A model generated the notes under the pieces. The model was not told the DNA's origin, did no database searches, and was given only the letters and a program-made list of their open reading frames with translations. Made by a program: the position numbers and the translations under genes. This document shows, one piece after another, positions 51,323 through 57,900 of a stretch of 59,758 nucleotides of DNA (positions are counted from its first letter, which is position 1; each line of letters starts with the position of its first letter). Where the stretch lies: the NCBI GenBank assembly GCA_045602925.1, contig JAZSCN010000004.1, positions 1 through 59,758 on the forward strand. Reading direction: 5' to 3'. Origin of the DNA: UBA7477 sp045602925. Lineage in GTDB: Bacteria; Bacillota; Clostridia; Oscillospirales; Ruminococcaceae.

Positions 51323-52126
51323 ATGAGCAGAACCCTTATTAACGTCCTAATAGATGAAATGACGCATAATATATCTGGTGGCATTTATAATAAAATGCAG
51401 GTGGATTTTGCATATAATTCTAATCATATAGAGGGTAGCCAGCTTACGCACGACGAAACAAGATATATTTTTGAAACTAAGACAGTTGGCATAGAATCGG
51501 CCAGGGTGGATGATATTATTGAAACGGTAAACCACTTTGCTTGCTTTAGATATATATTAGAAACCTACGAACAACCACTTTCGGAAGAATATATAAAACA
51601 TCTGCATCGTATGTTAAAGACAAGTACATTTAGTTCCCAGAGTGATGAAGCTGTAATAGGCGATTACAAGAAATATCCAAATGAAGTTGGGAATATTTCC
51701 ACGGTTCATCCAAGCCAGGTGCGACAGTATATGTTCAAGCTCACAGACGAATACAACAAATCAAATCCCGGACTTTACGAAATAATAGATTTCCACGCCA
51801 CATTCGAGTCAATACATCCTTTTTTCGATGGCAACGGCAGAGTTGGAAGATTGATTATGCTAAAGGAATGTTTGAAGAATGACATTGTACCTTTTATTAT
51901 CGAAGAAAAGAATAAAAGGTTTTATTATGCCGGCTTAAAAGAATGGCAAACTAAAGGCTCAAAAGAGCGTCTCGTAGAAACCTGTCTTATGGAACAAGAT
52001 ACATTTAAATCCATTCTAGATTATTTTGAAATAAACTATAAAAATGAAAAATTAACAAGTAAAGAAGTTATAGCTGCACATCGCCAAAAATCTGTTAAGC
52101 CGAAGAACAAAGGTAAAAGCAGATAA
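51323..52126 (+). CDS. Fic domain protein 1
   Basis: A 267-residue Fic protein. The catalytic loop HPFFDGNGRVGR (about 175) is complete, so it should transfer AMP (or a similar nucleotide group) to a target protein. An N-terminal inhibitory motif, SNHIEG in the S/T-x3-E-G/N pattern (about 33-38), marks it as self-inhibited (class II). It ends K-N-K-G-K-S-R, a tail shared with Fic 2 and HipA-like 2. It follows the XRE gene by 25 bases from the restored frame and is probably co-transcribed. Its stop region contains AAAAGCAGATAA, perfectly complementary to the 3' arm of small RNAs 1 and 2. Confidence 0.85.
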   Translation: MSRTLINVLIDEMTHNISGGIYNKMQVDFAYNSNHIEGSQLTHDETRYIFETKTVGIESARVDDIIETVNHFACFRYILETYEQPLSEEYIKHLHRMLKTSTFSSQSDEAVIGDYKKYPNEVGNISTVHPSQVRQYMFKLTDEYNKSNPGLYEIIDFHATFESIHPFFDGNGRVGRLIMLKECLKNDIVPFIIEEKNKRFYYAGLKEWQTKGSKERLVETCLMEQDTFKSILDYFEINYKNEKLTSKEVIAAHRQKSVKPKNKGKSR

Positions 52127-52143
52127 TAACAATCAGCATTAAT

Positions 52144-52161
52144 GTGTGCCACGTGGCACAC
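52144..52161. repeat. island palindrome, copy 1 (after fic1)
   Basis: GTGTGCCACGTGGCACAC, a perfect 18-bp palindrome, 17 bases after the fic1 stop and 21 bases before the fic2 start. It is followed by TCCAC, so it is a poor terminator. Confidence 0.9.
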
Positions 52162-52182
52162 TCCACAATAGGAGGTCTTATT

Positions 52183-52965
52183 ATGAGTCTGTCGTCCGAA
52201 AACAAAAACTTATATCAAGAGTTACTTAAATTAAAAGAACAGCTGTCATTGGCAGACATTTCTAAAATAACAATTGCTAGTTATGAAAAAGATTTTTCTT
52301 TGCGTTTCACTCACAACTCAACTGCGATTGAAGGCAATACATTGACTTTATTTGAAACGAAAGCAATACTTGAAGATAATTTCGTTTCTTCCGGGAAAAG
52401 TTTAAGAGAGGTCTATGAGGTTGTAAATCACAACAAAGCTTTTTCTTATGTAAAGGAATGTGTTTTAAATGGTAAATCGCTTGACGAACATATAGTTAAA
52501 GAAATTCACGCAAAGCTTATGGAAAACATAATTGTTGGTGGCGTGTATAGAAATGTAGATGTCTATATTTCCGGTTCTCAACACACTCCACCATCTCCTA
52601 ATCAAATGTTTTTGCAGGTCAAGGATTTTTATACACAGCTTGCTGACATTCGTTCTTTCGATAATGATATTGATTATGCAGCTTGGACTCACGCAGAGTT
52701 TGTTCGAATACATCCGTTTGTCGATGGCAACGGCCGTACATCCAGGTTGATTATGAATTATCAGCTTATAAAAGATGGATGGTTGCCTGTTTCCATAAAC
52801 GCAAGTGATAGAGTAATGTATTACGAAGCCCTTGAGGAGTATTCGGTCAATAAAAACCTCACTCCTTTTTCGGAGTTAGTCGCTAACTTAGAAAAACGTG
52901 AAATGGAAAAGTATTTGTCTATGACTCGAACTGTCCCACGGAAGAAAAAAGGCATCAGCCGATGA
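52183..52965 (+). CDS. Fic domain protein 2
   Basis: A 260-residue Fic protein of a different subgroup from Fic 1. Catalytic loop HPFVDGNGRTSR (about 190) and N-terminal inhibitory motif STAIEG (about 44) are intact. The start at 52183 is set by AGGAGGT 6 bases upstream; an in-frame GTG at 52144 would translate through the palindrome and has no ribosome site. It ends K-K-K-G-I-S-R. Presumed to modify a host target; target unknown. Confidence 0.85.
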   Translation: MSLSSENKNLYQELLKLKEQLSLADISKITIASYEKDFSLRFTHNSTAIEGNTLTLFETKAILEDNFVSSGKSLREVYEVVNHNKAFSYVKECVLNGKSLDEHIVKEIHAKLMENIIVGGVYRNVDVYISGSQHTPPSPNQMFLQVKDFYTQLADIRSFDNDIDYAAWTHAEFVRIHPFVDGNGRTSRLIMNYQLIKDGWLPVSINASDRVMYYEALEEYSVNKNLTPFSELVANLEKREMEKYLSMTRTVPRKKKGISR

Positions 52966-52975
52966 TGATAAAAAA

Positions 52976-52993
52976 GTGTGCCACGTGGCACAC
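52976..52993. repeat. island palindrome, copy 2 (after fic2)
   Basis: Identical GTGTGCCACGTGGCACAC, 10 bases after the fic2 stop, followed by TTTC; the next gene starts 19 bases later with no promoter between. Confidence 0.9.
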
Positions 52994-53012
52994 TTTCAAA
53001 TGAGGTGATTTG

Positions 53013-54188
53013 ATGATATATACTCTTATGAACAAGAATATACCCGTTGTTGAAATAGAAATTGCAGATGGTACAAATTTTGTTAGGCGTGTACTTGATG
53101 TTTGTGAACGAGATTATGCGCCACTAGGTATGTCGGTTGAAGATGTTTTTTCTGTTCAAAAATGGATTAATAATAGAGCAATTCCATCAAATCGAGATAG
53201 CTTACGCAGAGGACTGAGCTTGATTGGTGACGGTGTTATTTCTTCGGCAGAGCTCTCAATCAAATCACTCGCACTTTCACTTACAGACCAATATTGGTTG
53301 AAGCCAAACGATAGTAATGTTAGCTGGTCTGATATAAACTTCTTTGAAAATGATTTTTCCGAAGATGTTGGTAACGCTTTGTTTGACCTTGTTCCTACTC
53401 AAGCAGATAGTCTTGTTTCACCGGATGCTACGAGCTTAGGGTGGCTAAGAAAGAAGTGGGTTTGTTCAAACGGAGATAGATATTTGCTGAAAGCAGGTTC
53501 GGGAACAATAATGCAGGAGCCTTACAATGAGGTGATTGCAAATATAGTTGCAGAGTCTCTTGGAATTAAACACTTTACAAAATATGAGGTCATTGATTAC
53601 AAAGGAAAACCGGTGTCCGTTTGCAAAAAATTTATAACGACATCTACAGAGCTTGTACACGCAAGTGTGTTTAATGAAGTTTTTACTCAAGAGCCCGGAG
53701 CAGACAAATACACTTTCTTTTTGAATTGTTGTAATAAGCTTGAGATACCGAACGCCTCTGAGTGCATTGATGATTTCTTAATTCTAGACTATATCATAGG
53801 AAACCAGGATAGACACTATGGCAACATTGGGTTTATACGAAATGTAGATACATTAAAATTTGAAGGATTTGCACCAATCTTTGATTGTGGTACAAGCCTT
53901 CTATACGATACACCAACCTTGGATATAGATGTTTCTTTAGACATCGAGTCTCAGTCGTTCAAATCATTTCACTCAAGTCAGATAAAGCTGGTAAAGAACA
54001 TAGATAGGTATAGTATTCCTAATGTAAGTGAATTAACAGATAGAGTAAAACAGGTTTTTGATAGCCTGCCTTTTAAATCAAGAATGTCTGAAGAAAGAGC
54101 CGATGTCTTGCTAAAGGTCTTAGAACATCGAGCAAAAAGCCTTGATACCCTACTAAGCCGAAAAAACAACAAAGGCAGAAGCCGATAA
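53013..54188 (+). CDS. HipA-like kinase domain protein 2
   Basis: A 391-residue paralogue of the protein at 48954. Shared landmarks: MNKNIPVVEIEIADG near the start, SLTDQYWLKP.., GWLRKKWV (loop), RYLLKAG (ATP lysine), CKKFI, catalytic loop NQDRHYGNIG (about 270) and IFDCGTS (about 296). Identity looks moderate along the full length, so the two are diverged copies rather than a recent duplication. Unlike paralogue 1 it ends N-N-K-G-R-S-R, the tail of the two Fic proteins. GAGGTG is 5 bases before ATG 53013. Confidence 0.75.
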   Translation: MIYTLMNKNIPVVEIEIADGTNFVRRVLDVCERDYAPLGMSVEDVFSVQKWINNRAIPSNRDSLRRGLSLIGDGVISSAELSIKSLALSLTDQYWLKPNDSNVSWSDINFFENDFSEDVGNALFDLVPTQADSLVSPDATSLGWLRKKWVCSNGDRYLLKAGSGTIMQEPYNEVIANIVAESLGIKHFTKYEVIDYKGKPVSVCKKFITTSTELVHASVFNEVFTQEPGADKYTFFLNCCNKLEIPNASECIDDFLILDYIIGNQDRHYGNIGFIRNVDTLKFEGFAPIFDCGTSLLYDTPTLDIDVSLDIESQSFKSFHSSQIKLVKNIDRYSIPNVSELTDRVKQVFDSLPFKSRMSEERADVLLKVLEHRAKSLDTLLSRKNNKGRSR

Positions 54189-54201
54189 AAACAACACAAG
54201 A

Positions 54202-54219
54202 GTGTGCCACGTGGCACAC
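54202..54219. repeat. island palindrome, copy 3 (after hipA2)
   Basis: Identical GTGTGCCACGTGGCACAC, 13 bases after the hipA2 stop, followed by TTTTTG, so this copy can also work as an intrinsic terminator. Confidence 0.9.
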
Positions 54220-54226
54220 TTTTTGT

Positions 54227-54277
54227 TTGCCAAAAACAGAAATATCGCCTATAATTTAAAATACCTCTCTATAGAGG
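54227..54277 (+). promoter_or_regulatory. promoter of the recombinase gene
   Basis: TTGCCA (54227-54232), 17 bases, TATAAT (54250-54255), then a perfect palindrome CCTCTCTATAGAGG with its centre at the expected start of transcription (54264-54277), a candidate operator or leader hairpin. Confidence 0.6.
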
Positions 54278-54301
54278 AATTAAAAAATGAGGTGATAAAC
54301 T

Positions 54302-55141
54302 ATGACTATCTACAAGGCTTGCGATAACTGGCTCCAGAGCCGTCGCAATTACATTCGCAACACAACCTACATAAGCTACGAGTATGCTATTAAACGTTTT
54401 AAGCACTACTTTTCGGATTGCTCTGTCGGAGAACTGACTCGTGAAGTTGTGATAGAGTGTTTCAGAGCTATGGCACTAGAAAACAGTCATAGTTCTATCT
54501 ACGCCGTGAGACAAGTTCTGAGAGCCGTCTATCAACAACTCATCGAGCGTGACCTTGCGAACAAAAATCCGTTCTCTAAGGTGCCTATACCATATACTGC
54601 CTCAAAGAAAACAGTAGAAGCATATACACTCGAGGAACAGCAAAAAATAATTTCTGCCTGCCATTTGGACAAGATGGGTGATTGCTTTATATTTTTGTTG
54701 TTAACTGGCTTGCGGTTGTCTGAATTTGTATCACTCAGATGGAGTGATTACAACCCACAAGAACACACTATCGCCATCCGAAGAAGTAAGACCTCGGCCG
54801 GAGCGACCACACTATCTCTATCACGCAAAGCAGAGTCTATATTGACAAACCAGGAACAGCGCCATCAATTTGTTTTTTCAAATTGTCACGGAGAGCCCGT
54901 GTCGGTTACTTCTATGAAGAAATTTCTGAGCCGGCTTAAAAAAGCTACCGGCATCAGTAACCTAACAAATCACAAATGCAGGCATACTTTCTGTACACGC
55001 CTGGTTCAAGCCGGAGTTGACATAAGAACTGTTAGCTCTCTCGCTCGTCATACATCGGTGGCTTTTACGCTGCAGCACTATGTTACGTGCGATAAACGTA
55101 TTCAGAGAGAGGCTCTGGAGCGCCTTGATGCAGTTATATAG
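54302..55141 (+). CDS. tyrosine recombinase/integrase
   Basis: A 279-residue site-specific recombinase. An N-terminal SAM-like DNA-binding domain (1-90) precedes the catalytic domain with Arg in TGLRLSEFVSLRW (about 143), HKCRHTFCTRL (H-x2-R, about 222), ARHTS (His) and the nucleophile Tyr in TLQHYVT (about 260). All catalytic residues are present. GAGGTG lies before the ATG. Its last base is the first base of palindrome copy 4. No excisionase or phage structural genes are nearby, so it may mobilise the island or act on the cassette palindromes. Confidence 0.9.
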   Translation: MTIYKACDNWLQSRRNYIRNTTYISYEYAIKRFKHYFSDCSVGELTREVVIECFRAMALENSHSSIYAVRQVLRAVYQQLIERDLANKNPFSKVPIPYTASKKTVEAYTLEEQQKIISACHLDKMGDCFIFLLLTGLRLSEFVSLRWSDYNPQEHTIAIRRSKTSAGATTLSLSRKAESILTNQEQRHQFVFSNCHGEPVSVTSMKKFLSRLKKATGISNLTNHKCRHTFCTRLVQAGVDIRTVSSLARHTSVAFTLQHYVTCDKRIQREALERLDAVI

Positions 55142-55163
55142 TGTGCCACGTGGCACACTTTTT
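55141..55163. repeat. island palindrome, copy 4 (at the recombinase stop)
   Basis: Identical GTGTGCCACGTGGCACAC at 55141-55158, starting in the TAG stop codon of the recombinase and followed by TTTTTG, hence also a terminator. Confidence 0.9.
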
Positions 55164-55169
55164 GTTTTT

Positions 55170-55450
55170 GTCCAAAATAAAAAAAGCCTCGATATTACAC
55201 GAGGCTAAAATCAGCATATCCTGTTTTTTTCGTTAGCAAGAACGAACAAACAACAGGATGATTATTTAGCAGAACGAACAAACTTTGTTCTTCTGCTCTC
55301 TATCTCCTTGACATATCACCACGAAAGTGGTAGAATATAGTCAATGAGAATAATAATCATTGCAGCAGACAAGTTTCCTGGCAGGGAAACAAGCCTGCGG
55401 AGTTTCAACGGTTAGCCCACCGAATGAAGTCCTGCAATCTATTATTTGTT
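55170..55450 (-). ncRNA. candidate structured RNA of about 280 bases
   Basis: A minus-strand promoter (TTGACA plus 55480-55485, 17 bases, TATCAT plus 55457-55462) and an intrinsic terminator (AGCCTCG/CGAGGCT at 55185-55206 followed on minus by seven T) delimit a gene-free transcript. It contains several strong hairpins: ATTGCAG..CTGCAAT closing a domain (about 55359-55440) with GTTTCC/GGAAAC and CGGT/ACCG inside, ACCAC/GTGGT (55319-55332), AGCAGAA../..TTCTGCT (about 55269-55298) and CCTGTT/AACAGG (about 55220-55258). No protein frame fits. The class is not recognised, and the opposite strand also has a promoter. Confidence 0.5.
55308..55359 (+). promoter_or_regulatory. plus-strand promoter with Fur-box-like site
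   Basis: TTGACA (55308-55313), 17 bases, TAGAAT (55331-55336). The expected start is followed at once by TGAGAAT-A-ATAATCA (55345-55359), which matches the 7-1-7 Fur consensus (TGATAAT-N-ATTATCA) at 12 of 14 positions. No plus-strand gene follows; the transcript would run against the minus-strand RNA. Confidence 0.4.
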
Positions 55451-55483
55451 ATCAATATGATAACATAATAATACTGAGTTGTC

Positions 55484-55523
55484 AAGAGCTTTTTTTCAGC
55501 GTGTATCGTTGATGAAAGCTCTT
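55484..55523 (-). terminator. hairpin after the hypothetical gene 55536-56102
   Basis: AAGAGCTTT (55484-55492) pairs with AAAGCTCTT (55515-55523) around a 22-base loop; the leftward strand has a U/A run inside the loop rather than after it, so strength is doubtful. It overlaps the -35 box of the RNA at 55170-55450. Confidence 0.4.
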
Positions 55524-55535
55524 TATTAGTTTCGG

Positions 55536-56102
55536 CTATTCTTTCACTTCTTGGAGTTCGATTTTGCTTTGAAGAAATTTGTTTACGTCTTTATAAACAA
55601 AATTTTTACCAACGTGTGACTTGCTAACAGGGCAAATATTCATTGCATACTCCCTGCCTATTTTATTACTGAACCTATATGATATATTATTAGGAAATTT
55701 ATTTACAAGCAATTCATCAAATTTAGGAATTTCCCCAATAACACTTATAGAGAAATATTCACAAGACGCATCAAACATATGATATTCAATCATTTGATGT
55801 TCGAACAATCTGTTCATATCATAGGGATAAGTTACATCTTCTCTATTTCCGTCATCATATCTTATATATGTCATAATGTCAATAGGATTTTTGCATTTCC
55901 AGCACTTGCTTTCGTATGTATATAGGATGAACGGCAGGTTGCTGTTTGATTGAACGTTTGATTCAATCAATCGAACATTCTGCTTGTTATAGGTATATTC
56001 TTTTCCATTGCTAGAAAACTTTATACATATTTTATCGTTTTCTTCTTTTGCGGAATATGCTTCTTTGATTTCGCCTGTACTTATAACTTGAAATTTAATC
56101 AT
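55536..56102 (-). CDS. hypothetical protein with a zinc-ribbon-like cysteine set
   Basis: A 188-residue protein I do not recognise. It has CWKCKNP near residue 55 and a single NICPVSKSHVGKNFVY near 160; related clostridial proteins usually have CPxC at the second site, so here one metal ligand appears lost (Ser in its place). There is no signal peptide or membrane helix. ATG 56102 is chosen (AGGTGGT upstream, MIKFQVIS start); a longer opening at 56138 adds 12 residues. AT-rich and surrounded by structured RNA regions, it is probably accessory DNA. A small hairpin (CATTAC/GTAATG, about 56161-56176) lies upstream. Confidence 0.55.
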   Translation of the reverse strand: MIKFQVISTGEIKEAYSAKEENDKICIKFSSNGKEYTYNKQNVRLIESNVQSNSNLPFILYTYESKCWKCKNPIDIMTYIRYDDGNREDVTYPYDMNRLFEHQMIEYHMFDASCEYFSISVIGEIPKFDELLVNKFPNNISYRFSNKIGREYAMNICPVSKSHVGKNFVYKDVNKFLQSKIELQEVKE

Positions 56103-56229
56103 TTTCAACTGACCACCTAACTTTAAGGCATACGCCAAAAGCTATTATATTTGCTTATAACATTACGAATGTAATGCTATATAAATATTTCAATAAGAAC
56201 CTGGGCAATCCTATTTTATCACATTACCA

Positions 56230-56400
56230 AGCCCAACGCAGAAGTTAACGGACAATGCACTCTGTCCGACAGCTGCGATACCAAATCTGTAAACAAGAGT
56301 AGGTATGGAACAGGAGCCGCCGCAAAACAGTCCTCCTTTGTCGGATATGCAAACGACAAATTAGAAAAATGTAGGAACACTATCGTTGATGTGCCTACAC
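56230..56400. other. highly structured gene-free region, candidate non-coding RNA
   Basis: This stretch contains consecutive nested hairpins: CGCAG (56237-56241) with CTGCG (56273-56277) enclosing CGGACA/TGTCCG (56249-56254, 56263-56268); ATACC/GGTAT; GGAG/CTCC; TGTCG (56339-56343) with CGACA (56354-56358); TGTAGG (56370-56375) with CCTACA (56394-56399) around CAC/GTG. No protein frame is present on either strand and no convincing promoter or terminator fixes the strand. It may be a large structured RNA of a known class (an Rfam search would tell) or a remnant. Confidence 0.45.
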
Positions 56401-56477
56401 CCCTTACAACTTAGTTGTGCTGGATAATTAACACAAACTCAGTTGTTTAGGATAAGGAAAGAAAACGAAGCAAACCA

Positions 56478-56606
56478 AAATAATGTGTTTAGACACATTT
56501 GATATAATGGTAGTAGCATCTGACTAGGATGCTACTCAGAGCCTACAAGCAATATTGTGGACTCTGAGAAGCACCCTAGTGCCTCTCTGCAGGAACAATC
56601 CTGCAA
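56478..56606 (-). ncRNA. structured 3' trailer of tRNA-Lys with terminator
   Basis: Immediately after the tRNA CCA end come four hairpins in a row on the minus strand: TGCAGG/CCTGCA, GAGAGGCAC/GTGCTTCTC (one mismatch), TCAGAG/CTCTGA and GTAGCATC/GATGCTAC (56513 region), then AATGTGT/ACACATT followed by ATTTTGG (about 56478-56500), a plausible intrinsic terminator. On the plus strand the same place has an extended -10 (TGATATAAT, about 56497-56507), so a rightward transcript is also possible. Confidence 0.45.
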
Positions 56607-56682
56607 TGGTGAGCTATCCGGGATTCGAACCCGGGACCCTTTGATTAAAAGTCAAATGCTCTGCCAACTGAGCTAATAACTC
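56607..56682 (-). tRNA. tRNA-Lys (anticodon TTT)
   Basis: A complete 76-base tRNA with encoded CCA. The acceptor stem is GAGTTAT with ATAGCTC (one G-U pair), the D arm carries AGCTCAGTTGGCAGAGC, the anticodon loop is CTTTTAA (anticodon TTT), and the T arm has the standard GGTTCGAATCC. Discriminator base A is followed by CCA. Confidence 0.97.
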
Positions 56683-56705
56683 ATGCTGATTTAGACAGCT
56701 TTTAT

Positions 56706-56734
56706 ATTATATCAAATATAGCAGAGAAAGTCAA
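56706..56734 (-). promoter_or_regulatory. promoter of tRNA-Lys
   Basis: Minus-strand TTGACT (plus 56729-56734), 17 bases, TATAAT (plus 56706-56711), about 25 bases before the tRNA. Confidence 0.8.
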
Positions 56735-56752
56735 GCATATTTATAGACTTTT

Positions 56753-57226
56753 TTACATGTCGGTTTTGTAACCCAAAGAGCGTAGCAATCCTTCGCAGCC
56801 TGCCAAGACATCACGATAGGTTGCCTTGAAATCGCCACTGTACCAAGGGTCAGCAACATCGCCACCGTATGCGTAGTCAAGTAGCTTTCGGATTTTGTCT
56901 TCTTTATCGCCGTTAAGAATTCTACTCATATTTCTAATATTTGCACTATCCATTCCGATAAACAGGTCGTACTTATCATAATCAGAGACTTTTAGCTGAA
57001 CAGCGCGCTTTCCGTCGCAGGAAATCCCATGCTTTTTCAGCTCTTCTTTGGCAGGTGGATAAACAGGATTGCCACGTCCGCAGAAGATTTCTTCAGTACT
57101 GGTCGCAGTAGAAGATATGTAAAATTCATCAGCTATGCCTAGCTTTTGAACCATGTCTTTTAATACAAATTCTGCCATAGGGCTTCGACAAATGTTGCCA
57201 TGGCAGACGAACATAATTCGGTTCAA
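56753..57226 (-). CDS. low-molecular-weight protein tyrosine phosphatase
   Basis: A 157-residue LMW-PTP. The P-loop VCHGNICRSPMAE (Cys-x5-Arg-Ser, residues 7-20) and the general-acid motif DPWYSGD (about 128) are intact, and length is typical. Such enzymes dephosphorylate tyrosine kinases of capsule synthesis or arginine phosphate in stress responses; no partner kinase is adjacent. It follows the GIY-YIG protein by 24 bases. Confidence 0.92.
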   Translation of the reverse strand: MNRIMFVCHGNICRSPMAEFVLKDMVQKLGIADEFYISSTATSTEEIFCGRGNPVYPPAKEELKKHGISCDGKRAVQLKVSDYDKYDLFIGMDSANIRNMSRILNGDKEDKIRKLLDYAYGGDVADPWYSGDFKATYRDVLAGCEGLLRSLGYKTDM

Positions 57227-57250
57227 GTTTATTCCTCCTAAATTAGACGG

Positions 57251-57856
57251 TTAATCGTTCCACTGCTTCCATTGAGTTCTGTCTGCAATATCAACAAGTG
57301 ACTCGCCATTGTATGTAAAATAAGACGGACCAGCTATAGTACTACAATTTTTAACCGTTTTCATTATTGCAGTTAAAGAGGTCAGCTCGTGGTTATATAG
57401 AACCTTACGATTACCCTTGACCACAACTACAATGCTAGAATCTTCCGTGCAAACAAGCTCGTCACCATCTTTAAGTCCGCACTCATAAAAGTCAATAGGT
57501 GGTCGCTTGATTGATTGCTTGGTATTAAATTCACTGTTTCCTTTTACTCGCTTAAGCTTGTCTTGCGAGCTGCTAATTACAGCTATTGCTTCTAGCAGCT
57601 GGTAGGCATCTTCGGGTGACATTACAAAGAATTCTCTGTTCTTGGATACTCTTAAATCTGGATTTAAGTTATCAATCATTTTGTGAAGCTTTTTATCTTC
57701 GAGATTTCCAGATGTTTCGTATGTGGCATAAACCTCATATTCGTATGGGAGTGCTGTAGTGCTTAATTTTTGTCTTCTGGTTTCAACGTTATTTGTGTAG
57801 CCGATTTTTACCATATTTGGTAGTGCGGGGTTTGTCATAATGTAGATGTATCCCAT
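57251..57856 (-). CDS. GIY-YIG/T5orf172-domain protein with RAMA-like C-terminus
   Basis: A 201-residue protein. Residues 1-90 resemble the T5orf172/MUG113 branch of GIY-YIG proteins (MGYIYIMTNPALPNMVKIGYT..., ..LHKMIDNLNPDLRVSKNREFFVMSPEDAY). Residues about 115-200 resemble the RAMA domain found beside restriction systems (..FYECGLKDGDELVC.., ..VLYNHELTSLTAIMKTV.., ..GPSYFTYNGESLVDI). A role in DNA modification or defence is possible, but no restriction genes are near. AAGGAGAG precedes the ATG. Confidence 0.7.
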   Translation of the reverse strand: MGYIYIMTNPALPNMVKIGYTNNVETRRQKLSTTALPYEYEVYATYETSGNLEDKKLHKMIDNLNPDLRVSKNREFFVMSPEDAYQLLEAIAVISSSQDKLKRVKGNSEFNTKQSIKRPPIDFYECGLKDGDELVCTEDSSIVVVVKGNRKVLYNHELTSLTAIMKTVKNCSTIAGPSYFTYNGESLVDIADRTQWKQWND

Positions 57857-57900
57857 TGTTGTTCTCTCCTTATATTATGTAGTGCGTATTAAAACGGGGT

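Noticed and set aside
52144..52182. Longer start of fic2 at GTG 52144
   Set aside because: It would translate the palindrome and lacks a ribosome site, whereas ATG 52183 has AGGAGGT at ideal spacing.
55340..55450. Known riboswitch (c-di-GMP, cobalamin, M-box and similar)
   Set aside because: None of the conserved core sequences I know for these classes fits, and no gene follows on the same strand.
56607..56682. tRNA-Lys as the attachment site of the island
   Set aside because: I looked for a second copy of the tRNA 3' end near the left junction and elsewhere in the island and saw none; the recombinase also lies 1.5 kb from it.
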